Part shown: in pieces, positions 15,790 to 22,801 of the stretch
Layout: every line of letters starts with the position of its first letter
How positions within the stretch are numbered: the stretch's first letter is position 1
Origin: Deltaproteobacteria bacterium HGW-Deltaproteobacteria-14
GTDB taxonomy: Bacteria; Myxococcota_A; UBA9042; PHBI01
Length of the DNA stretch: 35,197 bases
Direction: 5' to 3'
Assembly (NCBI GenBank): GCA_002841945.1
Contig: PHBI01000084.1
Coordinates: 1-35,197 of the forward strand
Notes under the pieces: model-generated
Told to the model about the DNA's origin: nothing
Seen by the model: only the letters and a program-made list of their open reading frames with translations
Database searches by the model: none
Position numbers and translations under genes: made by a program

Positions 15790-17273
15790 CGGTCGCCTCC
15801 GTGGGCGTGGGACGGAGCCTTGAGATCGCGGGTCCACGCGCCACCGAGCGCGCGGTAGAGCTGGACGCGGTAGCCGAGCAGCTGGCGCTCGGCGGCGAGC
15901 AGCGCCTGCTCGGACTGCTGCGCGGTCCGGAGCGAGGTCAGCACGTTGAGGTAGTCGGTCAGGCCGTTGGCGTAGCGGGACTGGGCCTCGGCGAGGCTCT
16001 GGCGGGCGAGCTCGAGCTGCCGCTGCTGCAGCGCGACGTTCTCGCGCTGGCGCGCCTCGCTGACGAGGGCGTTGTCGACGTCGAGGAGGGCCTGCAGCAC
16101 CACCTGGCCGTAGCCGAGCAGCAGATCCTGCATCGCCGCCTCGGCGCGATCGACCTCCGCCGAGCGCCGGCCGCCGTCGAAGAGCGGCGCCGTCAGGCTC
16201 GCCGCGAGGCTCCAGATCCAGCTGTCGATGAAGTCGGCCAGGTCCGCCGCCTGGACCCCGATGCGCCCGCTGAGCGCGAGGCTCGGGTACCGGTCGGCGA
16301 TGGCGGCCCCCACGCGGTAGTCGGCGGCGACGACCCGGAGCTGCGCGGCGCGCACGTCCGGCCGACGGCCGAGGAGATCCGCGGGGAGCGCGCTCGGCGG
16401 GGCCGGTGGGGCCGGCGGGAGGGTGGCGCGAGCGACCTCGGGGGCGGCGCTGGGGGCCTCGCCGAGGAGCACCGCGAGCTGCTGCTGGGAGGTGGCGATG
16501 CGCGCCTCGATGAGCGGGCGCTGCGCCCCGAGGGCGGCGAGCTGCTGGCGCTGCTGGAACACCTCGAGGGCCGAGGCCAGCCCCTGGCCGAAGCGCGCCT
16601 CGACCAGCCCGACGAACTGTCGCGTGACCGCCTCCTGCTCGTCGAGCAAGGCGAGCCCGGCGCGCTCGCCGACGATCGCGAGCCACAGCTCCGCGACCCG
16701 CCCGGAGATGGTCATCGCCACCGTCTCGAGGTCCTCGCGGGTGGCGCGCACGTCGAGGGCCATCGCGTCCTCGGTCGAGGCGATCTTGCGCCACAGGTCG
16801 ACCTCGTAGCGCGCGCTGAGGCCGATGGAGTAGGTGGAGGAGGTGTTCGAGATGAGGCCGACGGGCCCGCCGACGTTGAAGACGGTGCGCTGCCCCGACA
16901 CCCCGGCGTCGGCGCTGATCTGGGGCCAGCTGGCGGCGGCGGCGCCGCGGGCGACGGCCTGCGCCTGGGCGAGGCGCGTCCAGCCCCGCCGCAGGTCGAG
17001 GTTGTCGCTCAGCGCCTGGTCGACGAGCCCGTCGAGCTGAGGATCGCCGAAGGCGCGCCACCAGCGATCCGGGGTCTCGATGCGCTCCTCACTGGCCCCC
17101 CCCAGGGGGATGCTTGCTGCACCGCCGTCGTTCGCGAACCGCTCGGGGATCGCGACCGGCGCCTCCGGCGTGGCGTCGACACTGTGCACCGCACAAGACG
17201 ACAGCCCGAGGGCCCCGAGGGCGACCATCAGCGCGTCCCGGCGCCGGGACGAGATGTGAAAGCAATCGCTCAT
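15786..17273 (-). CDS. Outer-membrane efflux lipoprotein (OprM/NodT family)
   Basis: The TolC-like channel of the tripartite pump, 495 residues. It has an N-terminal lipoprotein signal (LGALGLSSC, Cys at 27). Two OEP repeats are visible: WWRAFGDPQLDGLVDQAL with NLDLRRGWTRLAQAQA, and LGRRPDVRAAQLRVVAADYRV with ADRYPSLALSGRIG. The first helix pair contains YEVDLWRKIAS and the end has YANGLTDYLNVLTSLRTAQQ. The start codon is shared with the tetR stop (TAATG, one-base overlap). The start region also contains a second copy of the putative TetR operator, so the regulator could act inside its own operon. Confidence 0.93.
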   Translation of the reverse strand: MSDCFHISSRRRDALMVALGALGLSSCAVHSVDATPEAPVAIPERFANDGGAASIPLGGASEERIETPDRWWRAFGDPQLDGLVDQALSDNLDLRRGWTRLAQAQAVARGAAAASWPQISADAGVSGQRTVFNVGGPVGLISNTSSTYSIGLSARYEVDLWRKIASTEDAMALDVRATREDLETVAMTISGRVAELWLAIVGERAGLALLDEQEAVTRQFVGLVEARFGQGLASALEVFQQRQQLAALGAQRPLIEARIATSQQQLAVLLGEAPSAAPEVARATLPPAPPAPPSALPADLLGRRPDVRAAQLRVVAADYRVGAAIADRYPSLALSGRIGVQAADLADFIDSWIWSLAASLTAPLFDGGRRSAEVDRAEAAMQDLLLGYGQVVLQALLDVDNALVSEARQRENVALQQRQLELARQSLAEAQSRYANGLTDYLNVLTSLRTAQQSEQALLAAERQLLGYRVQLYRALGGAWTRDLKAPSHAHGGDR

Positions 17274-17279
17274 TAACCG
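17258..17279. promoter_or_regulatory. Second putative TetR operator, overlapping the tetR/OprM junction
   Basis: AAGCAATCGCTCATTAACCG (17260-17279) matches 17 of 20 bases of the site upstream of tetR (17906-17925). It contains the same AAGC-two-TCGCTCA core. It spans the tetR stop and the outer-membrane-factor start codon. Coding constraint alone would not create this likeness, because the upstream copy is non-coding. Confidence 0.5.
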
Positions 17280-17881
17280 TTCTCCATCGCCGCCGGACGG
17301 CTCGGGTCGAGCCCTCGCCACAGCAGCCGCGCGATGCCGCGGGCGAAGGTGGGCGCCGCGATCGGGATGCGCGTGTGGATGCCCATGTACTCGAGGAAGG
17401 CGTAGTTGTGGACGCTGCCGAGGATCACCCGCGCGACGACCTCGGGGTCGATCGCGGCGACGCGGCCGAGGCGCATCTCGGAGTCGAAGTAGTTGGTCAG
17501 CGCCTTGAGCGCCGCGAAGGGGGGCGCCTCGGGGTTCGAGCGCCACAGCTCGCGCGGGTGGTCCCCGCAGGTCGCGAGCGCCATCATCCGCGGCAGGGTG
17601 CGGCGCATCTTCTCGATGAGCTCGACGGCGAGCGCGGCGACCTGCTCCTCGACCGCTCCCTGCCCGACCCGGCCCTCGAGGTCGAGGCGCCACTCCTCGG
17701 GGCTCGACATCGCCCGCTGAAAGAGCGCGTCCTTGGTCGGGAAGCGGCGAAACACCGTGCCCTCGGAGACCCCGGCCTCGCGCGCCACGGTGGCGGTCGA
17801 GGCGGCGACGCCGTCGCGGGTGAAGACGACGCGGGCGGCCTCGAGGATCTGCTCGTCAGAGATGGTTCGCGGTCGCGCCAT
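17273..17881 (-). CDS. TetR/AcrR-family transcriptional repressor of the efflux operon
   Basis: A 202-residue regulator. The N-terminal helix-turn-helix is clear: RTISDEQILEAARVVFTRDG, then TATVAREAGVSEGTVFRRFP and TKDALFQRAM. The C-terminal part (about 75-202) is a helical ligand-binding and dimerisation domain without a recognisable subfamily motif. The ATG at 17881 gives the usual short N-terminus (MARPRT); the frame is open further upstream but runs through the operator. It is the first gene of the pump operon and probably represses itself and the pump by binding the palindromic site at 17904-17925. The inducer is likely a pump substrate, by analogy with AcrR. Confidence 0.92.
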   Translation of the reverse strand: MARPRTISDEQILEAARVVFTRDGVAASTATVAREAGVSEGTVFRRFPTKDALFQRAMSSPEEWRLDLEGRVGQGAVEEQVAALAVELIEKMRRTLPRMMALATCGDHPRELWRSNPEAPPFAALKALTNYFDSEMRLGRVAAIDPEVVARVILGSVHNYAFLEYMGIHTRIPIAAPTFARGIARLLWRGLDPSRPAAMENG

Positions 17882-17903
17882 GGGTCCGGCTGGGGCTCCA
17901 TTT

Positions 17904-17925
17904 GTAAGCGGTCGCTCAATAACCG
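17904..17925. promoter_or_regulatory. Putative TetR operator upstream of the efflux operon
   Basis: GTAAGCGGTCGCTCAATAACCG contains the imperfect dyad AGCG-GT-CGCT flanked by TTGTA and CAATAA. This is the usual form of an AcrR/TetR site, 23-44 bases upstream of the tetR start. It overlaps the proposed -10 element. A close copy sits at 17260-17279. Confidence 0.55.
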
Positions 17926-17945
17926 ATGCCGGCACGAGGGGTCAA
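17916..17945 (-). promoter_or_regulatory. Possible sigma-70-type promoter of the efflux operon
   Basis: On the minus strand, TTGACC (17940-17945) and TATTGA (17916-17921) are separated by 18 bases, about 35 bases before the tetR start codon. The -10 element lies within the putative operator, which suits repression by TetR. The -10 match to consensus is poor. Confidence 0.35.
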
Positions 17946-18213
17946 CGAAAGAGGTCCGACGGTCGTCATGAGCCGCCTCAAGCCCCGGGTCTCCTCGGCG
18001 CCCCGCCGGGTGCGCTCCGGAAATGCCAGCGCCGCGGAGCCTGTTGGGTCCCGACGTGCGGCGCAGGCGCAGCAGCCCGGCGCGCCGGAGGTAGGGAAGT
18101 TTCTTGCGTCACCACGTGCCCTCCGGTAACCGTGCGAGGTCCTCACGACGCGCCAAACGAGAGGAGCGTCGACCGCACTCGCGCCCTCGAACCCGACCCC
18201 CTCAGGCGTCCCG
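17946..18213. other. Intergenic region between tetR and the extensin-like gene
   Basis: Apart from the operator and promoter just to its left, I see nothing well supported in these 268 bases. A plus-strand frame of 67 codons (17926-18129) has an Arg/Ala/Pro-rich product with no family pattern and was not called. The promoter of the plus-strand envelope cluster should lie here. Confidence 0.3.
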
Positions 18214-19023
18214 ATGAGTCTCCCCACCCTGCTCGCGCTGATGCTGCTCACGGCTCCCGCCCCGGGCGAGCCTGCGCCGCGCCGCGAGCTCCCCAAGGGG
18301 CTCGACAGCGCCCCGTGGGAGGAGCTGTGGGTGGACCAGTGCAAGGAGAAGCTGACCGCGGCCGGCTTGACGGAGCACTTCTACTTCAGCCGCCGGAACC
18401 GCCTCGAGGAGCGCAAGCTCTACAAGCACGACCCGATCTACTGCCACGTCCCCCAGGGGGCGGTCTGGACGCGCGGGCCGACCGGCGTCCGCTACTACGG
18501 CTTCACGATGTTCAACTGCGCGATGTCGCTCGCGATGACGCGCTTCGAGAAGATCGCCCAGGAGGAGGCGCACCGCATCTTCGGGACCAAGAGCGAGCAG
18601 CCGATCACGGCGATCCGCCACCTCGGGACCTACAACTGCCGGCGGCTGCGCGAGAAGCCCGACAAACAGAGCCAGCACAGCTTCGGCAACGCCATCGACC
18701 TGGCCGGCTTCTACATCCGCGGCGTCGGCAACGTCGACGTGCAGAAGCACTGGACGGCGCGTTGGCCCTCGCTCCAGAAGCGGCAGGACTTTCTCCGTGC
18801 GCTGGTCGTCCGGCTGCGCGAGGAGCAGGTCTTCACCAACGTGCTCGACCCGACCTGGGACACCGCCCACGACAACCACCTCCACGTGGACCTCGCGGCG
18901 CTGTCGGACGGCCTGCCGAGCCCGGCCCTGGCGCGGACGATGGGGATGCCGGTGACGGCCGCGGGCGAGCCCGGTGGCGACGCGGGGACGACCGCGGGGA
19001 CGACCGGCCCAGCCCACGACTGA
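18214..19023 (+). CDS. Extensin-like C-terminal domain protein (M15-fold), exported
   Basis: A 269-residue protein with a short N-terminal hydrophobic signal (LPTLLALMLLTAPAPG). The body matches the bacterial extensin-like family, which has the D-Ala-D-Ala carboxypeptidase/LAS fold: QHSFGNAIDLAGF (H155, D162) and HDNHLHVDLA (H222, H224) supply the expected metal ligands. Four cysteines (43, 77, 102, 142) may form disulphides in the periplasm. The C-terminal 35 residues are low-complexity Gly/Thr/Ala. A role in peptidoglycan trimming is inferred from the fold, as enzymatic activity of this family is not well characterised. It precedes the bPH/M15/acyltransferase cluster by 164 bases. Confidence 0.8.
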   Translation: MSLPTLLALMLLTAPAPGEPAPRRELPKGLDSAPWEELWVDQCKEKLTAAGLTEHFYFSRRNRLEERKLYKHDPIYCHVPQGAVWTRGPTGVRYYGFTMFNCAMSLAMTRFEKIAQEEAHRIFGTKSEQPITAIRHLGTYNCRRLREKPDKQSQHSFGNAIDLAGFYIRGVGNVDVQKHWTARWPSLQKRQDFLRALVVRLREEQVFTNVLDPTWDTAHDNHLHVDLAALSDGLPSPALARTMGMPVTAAGEPGGDAGTTAGTTGPAHD

Positions 19024-19129
19024 GCGACGCCGCCCACCGGTGAGCGCCGGCGGGTGTGGTCCACAGGCCGAGCGCCCTGGCGCGACGCCGCTCGCGAGGC
19101 GCACCCGCGCTGGTCGCGAGCCCGGCCGG

Positions 19130-19159
19130 TTGCTGGCGCGAGGCCTTTGACTCTAACGT
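19130..19159 (+). promoter_or_regulatory. Possible promoter of the bPH/M15/acyltransferase operon
   Basis: TTGCTG (19130-19135) and TAACGT (19154-19159) are 18 bases apart, about 30 bases before the ATG at 19188. The surrounding stretch (CCTTTGACTCTAACG) is locally less GC-rich. Only a consensus-like match. Confidence 0.35.
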
Positions 19160-19187
19160 GGGGGCGTCCCGAGCCCACGAGGATCCC

Positions 19188-19880
19188 ATGGCGAAGAGCG
19201 CGACACCGACGAAGGCGCACAACAGGCTGCGCGTGGTCATCCGACCGTATCCGAAGGTCGTCTTCTTCTACATGACGTGGATCGCGTCGCTCATCTGCGC
19301 CATCGCCTCGGACGGCGGCGCCCCCGGCCAGGCACCCAATTGGATCGGCGTCACCTGGATGAGCGCCTTCCTCTTCAACCTCCTCGTCATCTCCTTCGAC
19401 TTCAACGAGGAGCGCACCCTCATCGTCGTGCTCGCGGCCGTCGCCGGGATCCTCGCGCTGCTCTACACCAACGTCCTCGGCGACGTCGGGAACTTCGTCT
19501 CCGGGCTGCAGCCGCAGATGAACGCGACCTTCTACTGGATGACCTTCGGGGCCTTCACCGTCGTGTTCCTGTTCGCCTGGCTCCAGTCGCGCTTCGACTA
19601 CTGGGTCATCGAGCCGAACGAGGTCATCCACCGCTACGGCGTCTTCCCGAAGATGAAGCGCTTCTCCACCGAGTCCCTGCGCTGGGACAAGCAGGTCCCC
19701 GACATCCTCGAGCGCATCCTGCTCGCGAGCGGCACCATCATCCTGACCACGCCCCAGGAGCAGTACCCGATCGTGATCCAGCACGTCATCGGCATCGGCA
19801 GCGTCGACGACCGCATCGCCGCGATCCTGGGCGTGAAGCAGGTCGTGTCGGGCGAGTCCGAGGTCTCGGGGATGAAATGA
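19188..19880 (+). CDS. Membrane protein with a bPH-like (YdbS-type) C-terminal domain
   Basis: A 230-residue protein with about four membrane segments (around 23-40, 50-65, 77-98 and 113-131). A soluble C-terminal domain follows: DYWVIEPNEVIHRYGVFPK, then SLRWDKQVPDILERILLASG and IVIQHVIGIGSVDDRIAAI. The pattern of an I-x-P-N-E-V start and an R-x-GVF strand resembles bacterial pleckstrin-homology domains. The ATG at 19188 is preceded by AGGA. The stop overlaps the next start (ATGA), so it is translationally linked to an M15 peptidase. The precise function is unknown. Confidence 0.55.
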   Translation: MAKSATPTKAHNRLRVVIRPYPKVVFFYMTWIASLICAIASDGGAPGQAPNWIGVTWMSAFLFNLLVISFDFNEERTLIVVLAAVAGILALLYTNVLGDVGNFVSGLQPQMNATFYWMTFGAFTVVFLFAWLQSRFDYWVIEPNEVIHRYGVFPKMKRFSTESLRWDKQVPDILERILLASGTIILTTPQEQYPIVIQHVIGIGSVDDRIAAILGVKQVVSGESEVSGMK

Positions 19881-20686
19881 CGGGCGGCCTCCTCCTGCTC
19901 GCCCTCGTCCTCGCGGCCGCCGCCCCGCCCCCCGTCCCAGGCGACACGCCGCCGCCGACCATGCGCTGCTTCATCGCCGCCTACCCCGAGACGGTCTGCG
20001 GGGGCAGCGCCGACGCCCTCGCCCTGTGCGACGGCGCGCGCATCCCGTGGGACGACGGGCGCGACAAGTCCGACTTCGACACGCTGCTGAACGCGCCCGA
20101 CCTCCAGGACACCGTGTCGATGCGCTACCGCCCGGGGCGCGACTACGCCTCGCCGCCGCCGCTCAACTTCGAGCCCGGGCGCATCCGCTACGTCCCCTTC
20201 TTCGAGGCGCTCTACGGCGCGACCCGGGCCGAGGTGAAGGCGAAGCTCGCGCCCGTGCGGTGGCTCCTCGCGAGCGGCGGCAAGGTGGTCCAGATGACCC
20301 GGGTCAACGGCGTCGCCGCGGCGCTGCAGCGGGTCAGCGACGACATCGAGCGCGAGCTCCCTCGGGAGCTCCGCGAGCTCGCCGCCAAGTGCAGCGGGAC
20401 CTTCGTGTGGCGCGAGATCCACGGCACCGGGCGGCGCAGCATGCACAGCTTCGGCGTCGCCATCGACGTCGGCGTCGCGCGCTCGGACTACTGGGACTGG
20501 ACCAGGCCCGACAAGGACGGCCGCTACCGCTATCGCAACCGCTTCCCCCTCGAGGTGGTCGAGATCTTCGAGCGCCACGGCTTCGTCTGGGGCGGCAAGT
20601 GGTACCACTTCGACACCATGCACTTCGAGTATCGCCCGGAGCTGCTGACCCCGCCCTGCGTGGACACCCCGGTGACCACCCCGTGA
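19877..20686 (+). CDS. M15-family peptidoglycan peptidase (Peptidase_M15_4 type), exported
   Basis: A predicted zinc D,D- or L,D-type peptidoglycan peptidase of 269 residues with a signal peptide (GGLLLLALVLAAAAPPPVPG). The catalytic signature is complete: RRSMHSFGVAIDVG (H190, D197) and WGGKWYHFDTMHFEYRPELL (D246 as catalytic acid region, H249 as third ligand, H244 nearby). The Trp-rich segment YWDWTRPDKDGRYRYRNRFP is typical of this subgroup. Cysteines at 31, 41, 51 and 172 could form disulphides. It sits between the bPH-like gene (ATGA overlap) and the acyltransferase gene (GTGA overlap), indicating a single operon. The exact bond cleaved is not evident. Confidence 0.87.
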   Translation: MTGGLLLLALVLAAAAPPPVPGDTPPPTMRCFIAAYPETVCGGSADALALCDGARIPWDDGRDKSDFDTLLNAPDLQDTVSMRYRPGRDYASPPPLNFEPGRIRYVPFFEALYGATRAEVKAKLAPVRWLLASGGKVVQMTRVNGVAAALQRVSDDIERELPRELRELAAKCSGTFVWREIHGTGRRSMHSFGVAIDVGVARSDYWDWTRPDKDGRYRYRNRFPLEVVEIFERHGFVWGGKWYHFDTMHFEYRPELLTPPCVDTPVTTP

Positions 20687-21861
20687 GCCCGTCGAACCTG
20701 TACGTCGAGGTCGTCGACCACGTCGGCGCCGTCCCCGCGGCCGACTGGGACGCGCTCACCGGCGACGACAACCCCTTCGTCGAGCACGCCTTCCTGAAGG
20801 CCCTCGAGGACTCGGGCAGCGTCGGGCCAGCGACGGGCTGGAACCCCTCCCACCTCCTCGTGCGCGGCGCCACCCCCGACGGCCCGGACGTGACCTCCCC
20901 CATCCTCGGCGCGGCCCCGCTGTACGCGAAGACCGACAGCTACGGCGAGTACATCTTCGACTGGGGCTGGGCCAACGCCGCGCACCGCGCCGGGATCGCG
21001 TTCTACCCCAAGCTGACCTCGGCCATCCCCTTCACGCCGGCCACCGGCCCGCGCCTGCTCGTCCGCCCGGGGGCCGACCGGGACGGGGTGGCGCGCGCGC
21101 TCGCACAGGGCGCCGTCGCCGTCTGCGAACAAGCCGATTTCTCGGGCGCACACTGGCTTTTTTGCACCGCACAAGAGAGCGCGCTCCTCGCCGCCGAGGG
21201 CTACACGCCGCGCCTGAGCCGCCAGTTCCACTGGCACAACGCCGGCTACCGCGACTTCGACGACTTCCTCGCGGCGATGACGACCAAGCGCCGCAAGGAG
21301 GTCCGCCGCGAGCGCCGCCGCGCCCAGTCCCACGGGCTCGACATCCGGGTGCTGACCGGGCCGGAGCTGCGCCCCGACCACTGGCGCGCCCTCGACGCCT
21401 TCTACCGCCGCACCGTCGGCTACCGCGGCGGGATGGACTACCTGACGCCGGCCTTCTTCGAGCTCCTGCCCGAGCGCCTCGCGCACCGGGTCGTCGCGGT
21501 CATCGCCGAGCGCGACGGGCGGCCGGTCGCCGGCACGCTGAACTTCCGCAAGGGAGACCACCTCTACGGGCGCTACTGGGGCGCCTCCGAGGACCTCGAC
21601 GCGCTGCACTTCGAGTGCTGCTACTACCAGCTCGTCGACTACGCCATCGCCGAGGGCATCACGCTCTTCGAGGCCGGCGCCCAGGGGCAGCACAAGCTCG
21701 CCCGCGGCTTCGTCCCGAGCCTCACCCACAGCGCGCACCTGATCCGCCACCCAGGCCTGCGCCACGCCATCGACGCGTTCATCGAGCGCGAGGCCGAGGA
21801 GGTGCGCCGGGAGGTCGCCTGGCTCGACGACCACGCCCCATTTCGCGCTACCAGCGAGTGA
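20683..21861 (+). CDS. FemAB-like/GNAT-fold acyltransferase
   Basis: A 392-residue cytoplasmic protein of the family annotated as peptidogalycan biosynthesis or FemAB-like acyltransferases. Its typical pattern is visible: NPFVEHAFLKALEDSGS near the N-terminus, GAAPLYAKTDSYGEYIFDW (about 71-92), FPFHW-like QFHWHNAGYRDFDDFLA with TTKRRKEVRRERR, GTLNFRKGDHLYGRYWGA, and the end segment FEAGAQGQHKLARGFVP. The tandem GNAT halves are as expected. The GTG start at 20683 overlaps the M15 stop. Transfer of an amino-acyl or acyl group in envelope metabolism is inferred from the fold and neighbours; the substrate is unknown. Confidence 0.87.
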   Translation: MSPSNLYVEVVDHVGAVPAADWDALTGDDNPFVEHAFLKALEDSGSVGPATGWNPSHLLVRGATPDGPDVTSPILGAAPLYAKTDSYGEYIFDWGWANAAHRAGIAFYPKLTSAIPFTPATGPRLLVRPGADRDGVARALAQGAVAVCEQADFSGAHWLFCTAQESALLAAEGYTPRLSRQFHWHNAGYRDFDDFLAAMTTKRRKEVRRERRRAQSHGLDIRVLTGPELRPDHWRALDAFYRRTVGYRGGMDYLTPAFFELLPERLAHRVVAVIAERDGRPVAGTLNFRKGDHLYGRYWGASEDLDALHFECCYYQLVDYAIAEGITLFEAGAQGQHKLARGFVPSLTHSAHLIRHPGLRHAIDAFIEREAEEVRREVAWLDDHAPFRATSE

Positions 21862-21909
21862 CGGCGCGCACAGGGCGCGCCGCCACGCCGCCGGTCAGCC
21901 GCGGGCGCC

Positions 21910-22311
21910 TCAGCCGTCGACCAGGATGACCGCCTCGCCGGTGACGAGCACCTCGCCGGCCTGGTTCTTGGCCACCGTCTCGAGGGTCACGATGGGCTTG
22001 TCCTCGCGCACCGCGGTGACGGTGACGGTCGCCGTGACCGTGTCACCGATGCGGACCGGCGCGCGGAACTTCAGCGACTGCGACAGGTAGATGCTGCCGG
22101 GGCCGGGCACCTGCGTGCCGATGACCGCGCTGATGAGCCCGGCCGAGATCATCCCGTGCGCGATGCGCCCACCAAAGCGCGTGTTCTTCGCGTACGCCTC
22201 GTCGAAGTGCACCGGGTTCTTGTCGAGAGAGACCTGGCCGAACAGCTCGATGTCCTGCTCGGTGATGGTCTTGTCGAGGCTGGCGCTGGCGCCAACGGCG
22301 GGGAGGGCCAT
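21910..22311 (-). CDS. MaoC-like (R)-specific enoyl-CoA hydratase
   Basis: A hot-dog-fold hydratase of 133 residues, acting on 2-enoyl-CoA to give (R)-3-hydroxyacyl-CoA. The hydratase-2 signature is intact: SLDKNPVHFDEAYAKNTRFG followed by GRIAHGM, with catalytic D30 and H35. The ATG at 22311 was chosen because AGGAG lies 8 bases upstream; the frame is open further upstream but gives unrelated sequence. It lies 65 bases beyond the stop of the response regulator gene on the same strand, separated by a hairpin. It could be PhaJ (PHA precursor supply) or fatty-acid related; no PHA gene lies nearby. Confidence 0.88.
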   Translation of the reverse strand: MALPAVGASASLDKTITEQDIELFGQVSLDKNPVHFDEAYAKNTRFGGRIAHGMISAGLISAVIGTQVPGPGSIYLSQSLKFRAPVRIGDTVTATVTVTAVREDKPIVTLETVAKNQAGEVLVTGEAVILVDG

Positions 22312-22356
22312 GATCGTTGCTCCTGTCGGGGACGAGTCGAGGGTCCGCTCTGGTGT

Positions 22357-22374
22357 CGCAGGCTTTGGCCTGCG
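22357..22374 (-). terminator. Hairpin just after the response-regulator stop codon
   Basis: CGCAGGC-TTTG-GCCTGCG, a perfect 7-bp stem with a 4-base loop, begins two bases after the stop of the receiver gene on the minus strand. There is no T-run after it, so it may be a weak terminator or an mRNA-stabilising 3' structure at the end of the hydrogenase operon. Confidence 0.4.
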
Positions 22375-22376
22375 CT

Positions 22377-22769
22377 TCAACTGAGCAGCTCGGCGATCAG
22401 GTCGAGCAGCAGCTTCGGCTCGATGGGCTTCTCGATGAACCGCTGCACCGGCATGAAGTCCTCGGAGATGTCGCTGTCGGTGAACGCGAACCCGAGCCGG
22501 CTCCGCTGGTTCACCGCGCTCAGCAGGATCACCGGGATCACGTTCACCCCCGGCTCCCGGTGGAGCTGCCGCGCGGCCTTGAAGCCGCCCTGCGGGTCCT
22601 CCGGGAACATCACGTCCAGGATGATGAGGTCCGGCGCCACGCGCTTGACGTCCTCGACCACGTGGCGCGTGCTCGCCAGCTCATGGACCTCGTGACCGTG
22701 CGCCTCCAGGACCAGCCGGAGGCTCTCGATGATGTCGGGATCGTCGTCGATCATCAGGATACGCGCCAT
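22377..22769 (-). CDS. Receiver-only response regulator (CheY-like)
   Basis: A 130-residue single receiver domain. The acidic pocket is D8-D10 (ILMIDDDPD), the phospho-acceptor is D52 (LIILDVMFPED), the switch Ser is S84 (VILLSAV) and the conserved Lys is K114 (FIEKPIEP). There is no output domain, so it must act through protein contacts or a phosphorelay. The stretch after beta 4 (NQRSRLGFAFTDSDISEDFM) is longer than in CheY. It starts 32 bases after the kinase stop and is the last gene of the hydrogenase operon; the kinase upstream is the obvious partner. Confidence 0.92.
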   Translation of the reverse strand: MARILMIDDDPDIIESLRLVLEAHGHEVHELASTRHVVEDVKRVAPDLIILDVMFPEDPQGGFKAARQLHREPGVNVIPVILLSAVNQRSRLGFAFTDSDISEDFMPVQRFIEKPIEPKLLLDLIAELLS

Positions 22770-22801
22770 CTCAACCTCTCTCTTGTGCGTTGCAGCATCA
22801 C

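Noticed and set aside
17926..18129. 67-codon plus-strand frame between tetR and the extensin-like gene
   Set aside because: There is no ribosome-binding site, the composition is Arg/Ala/Pro-rich, and there is no family resemblance.
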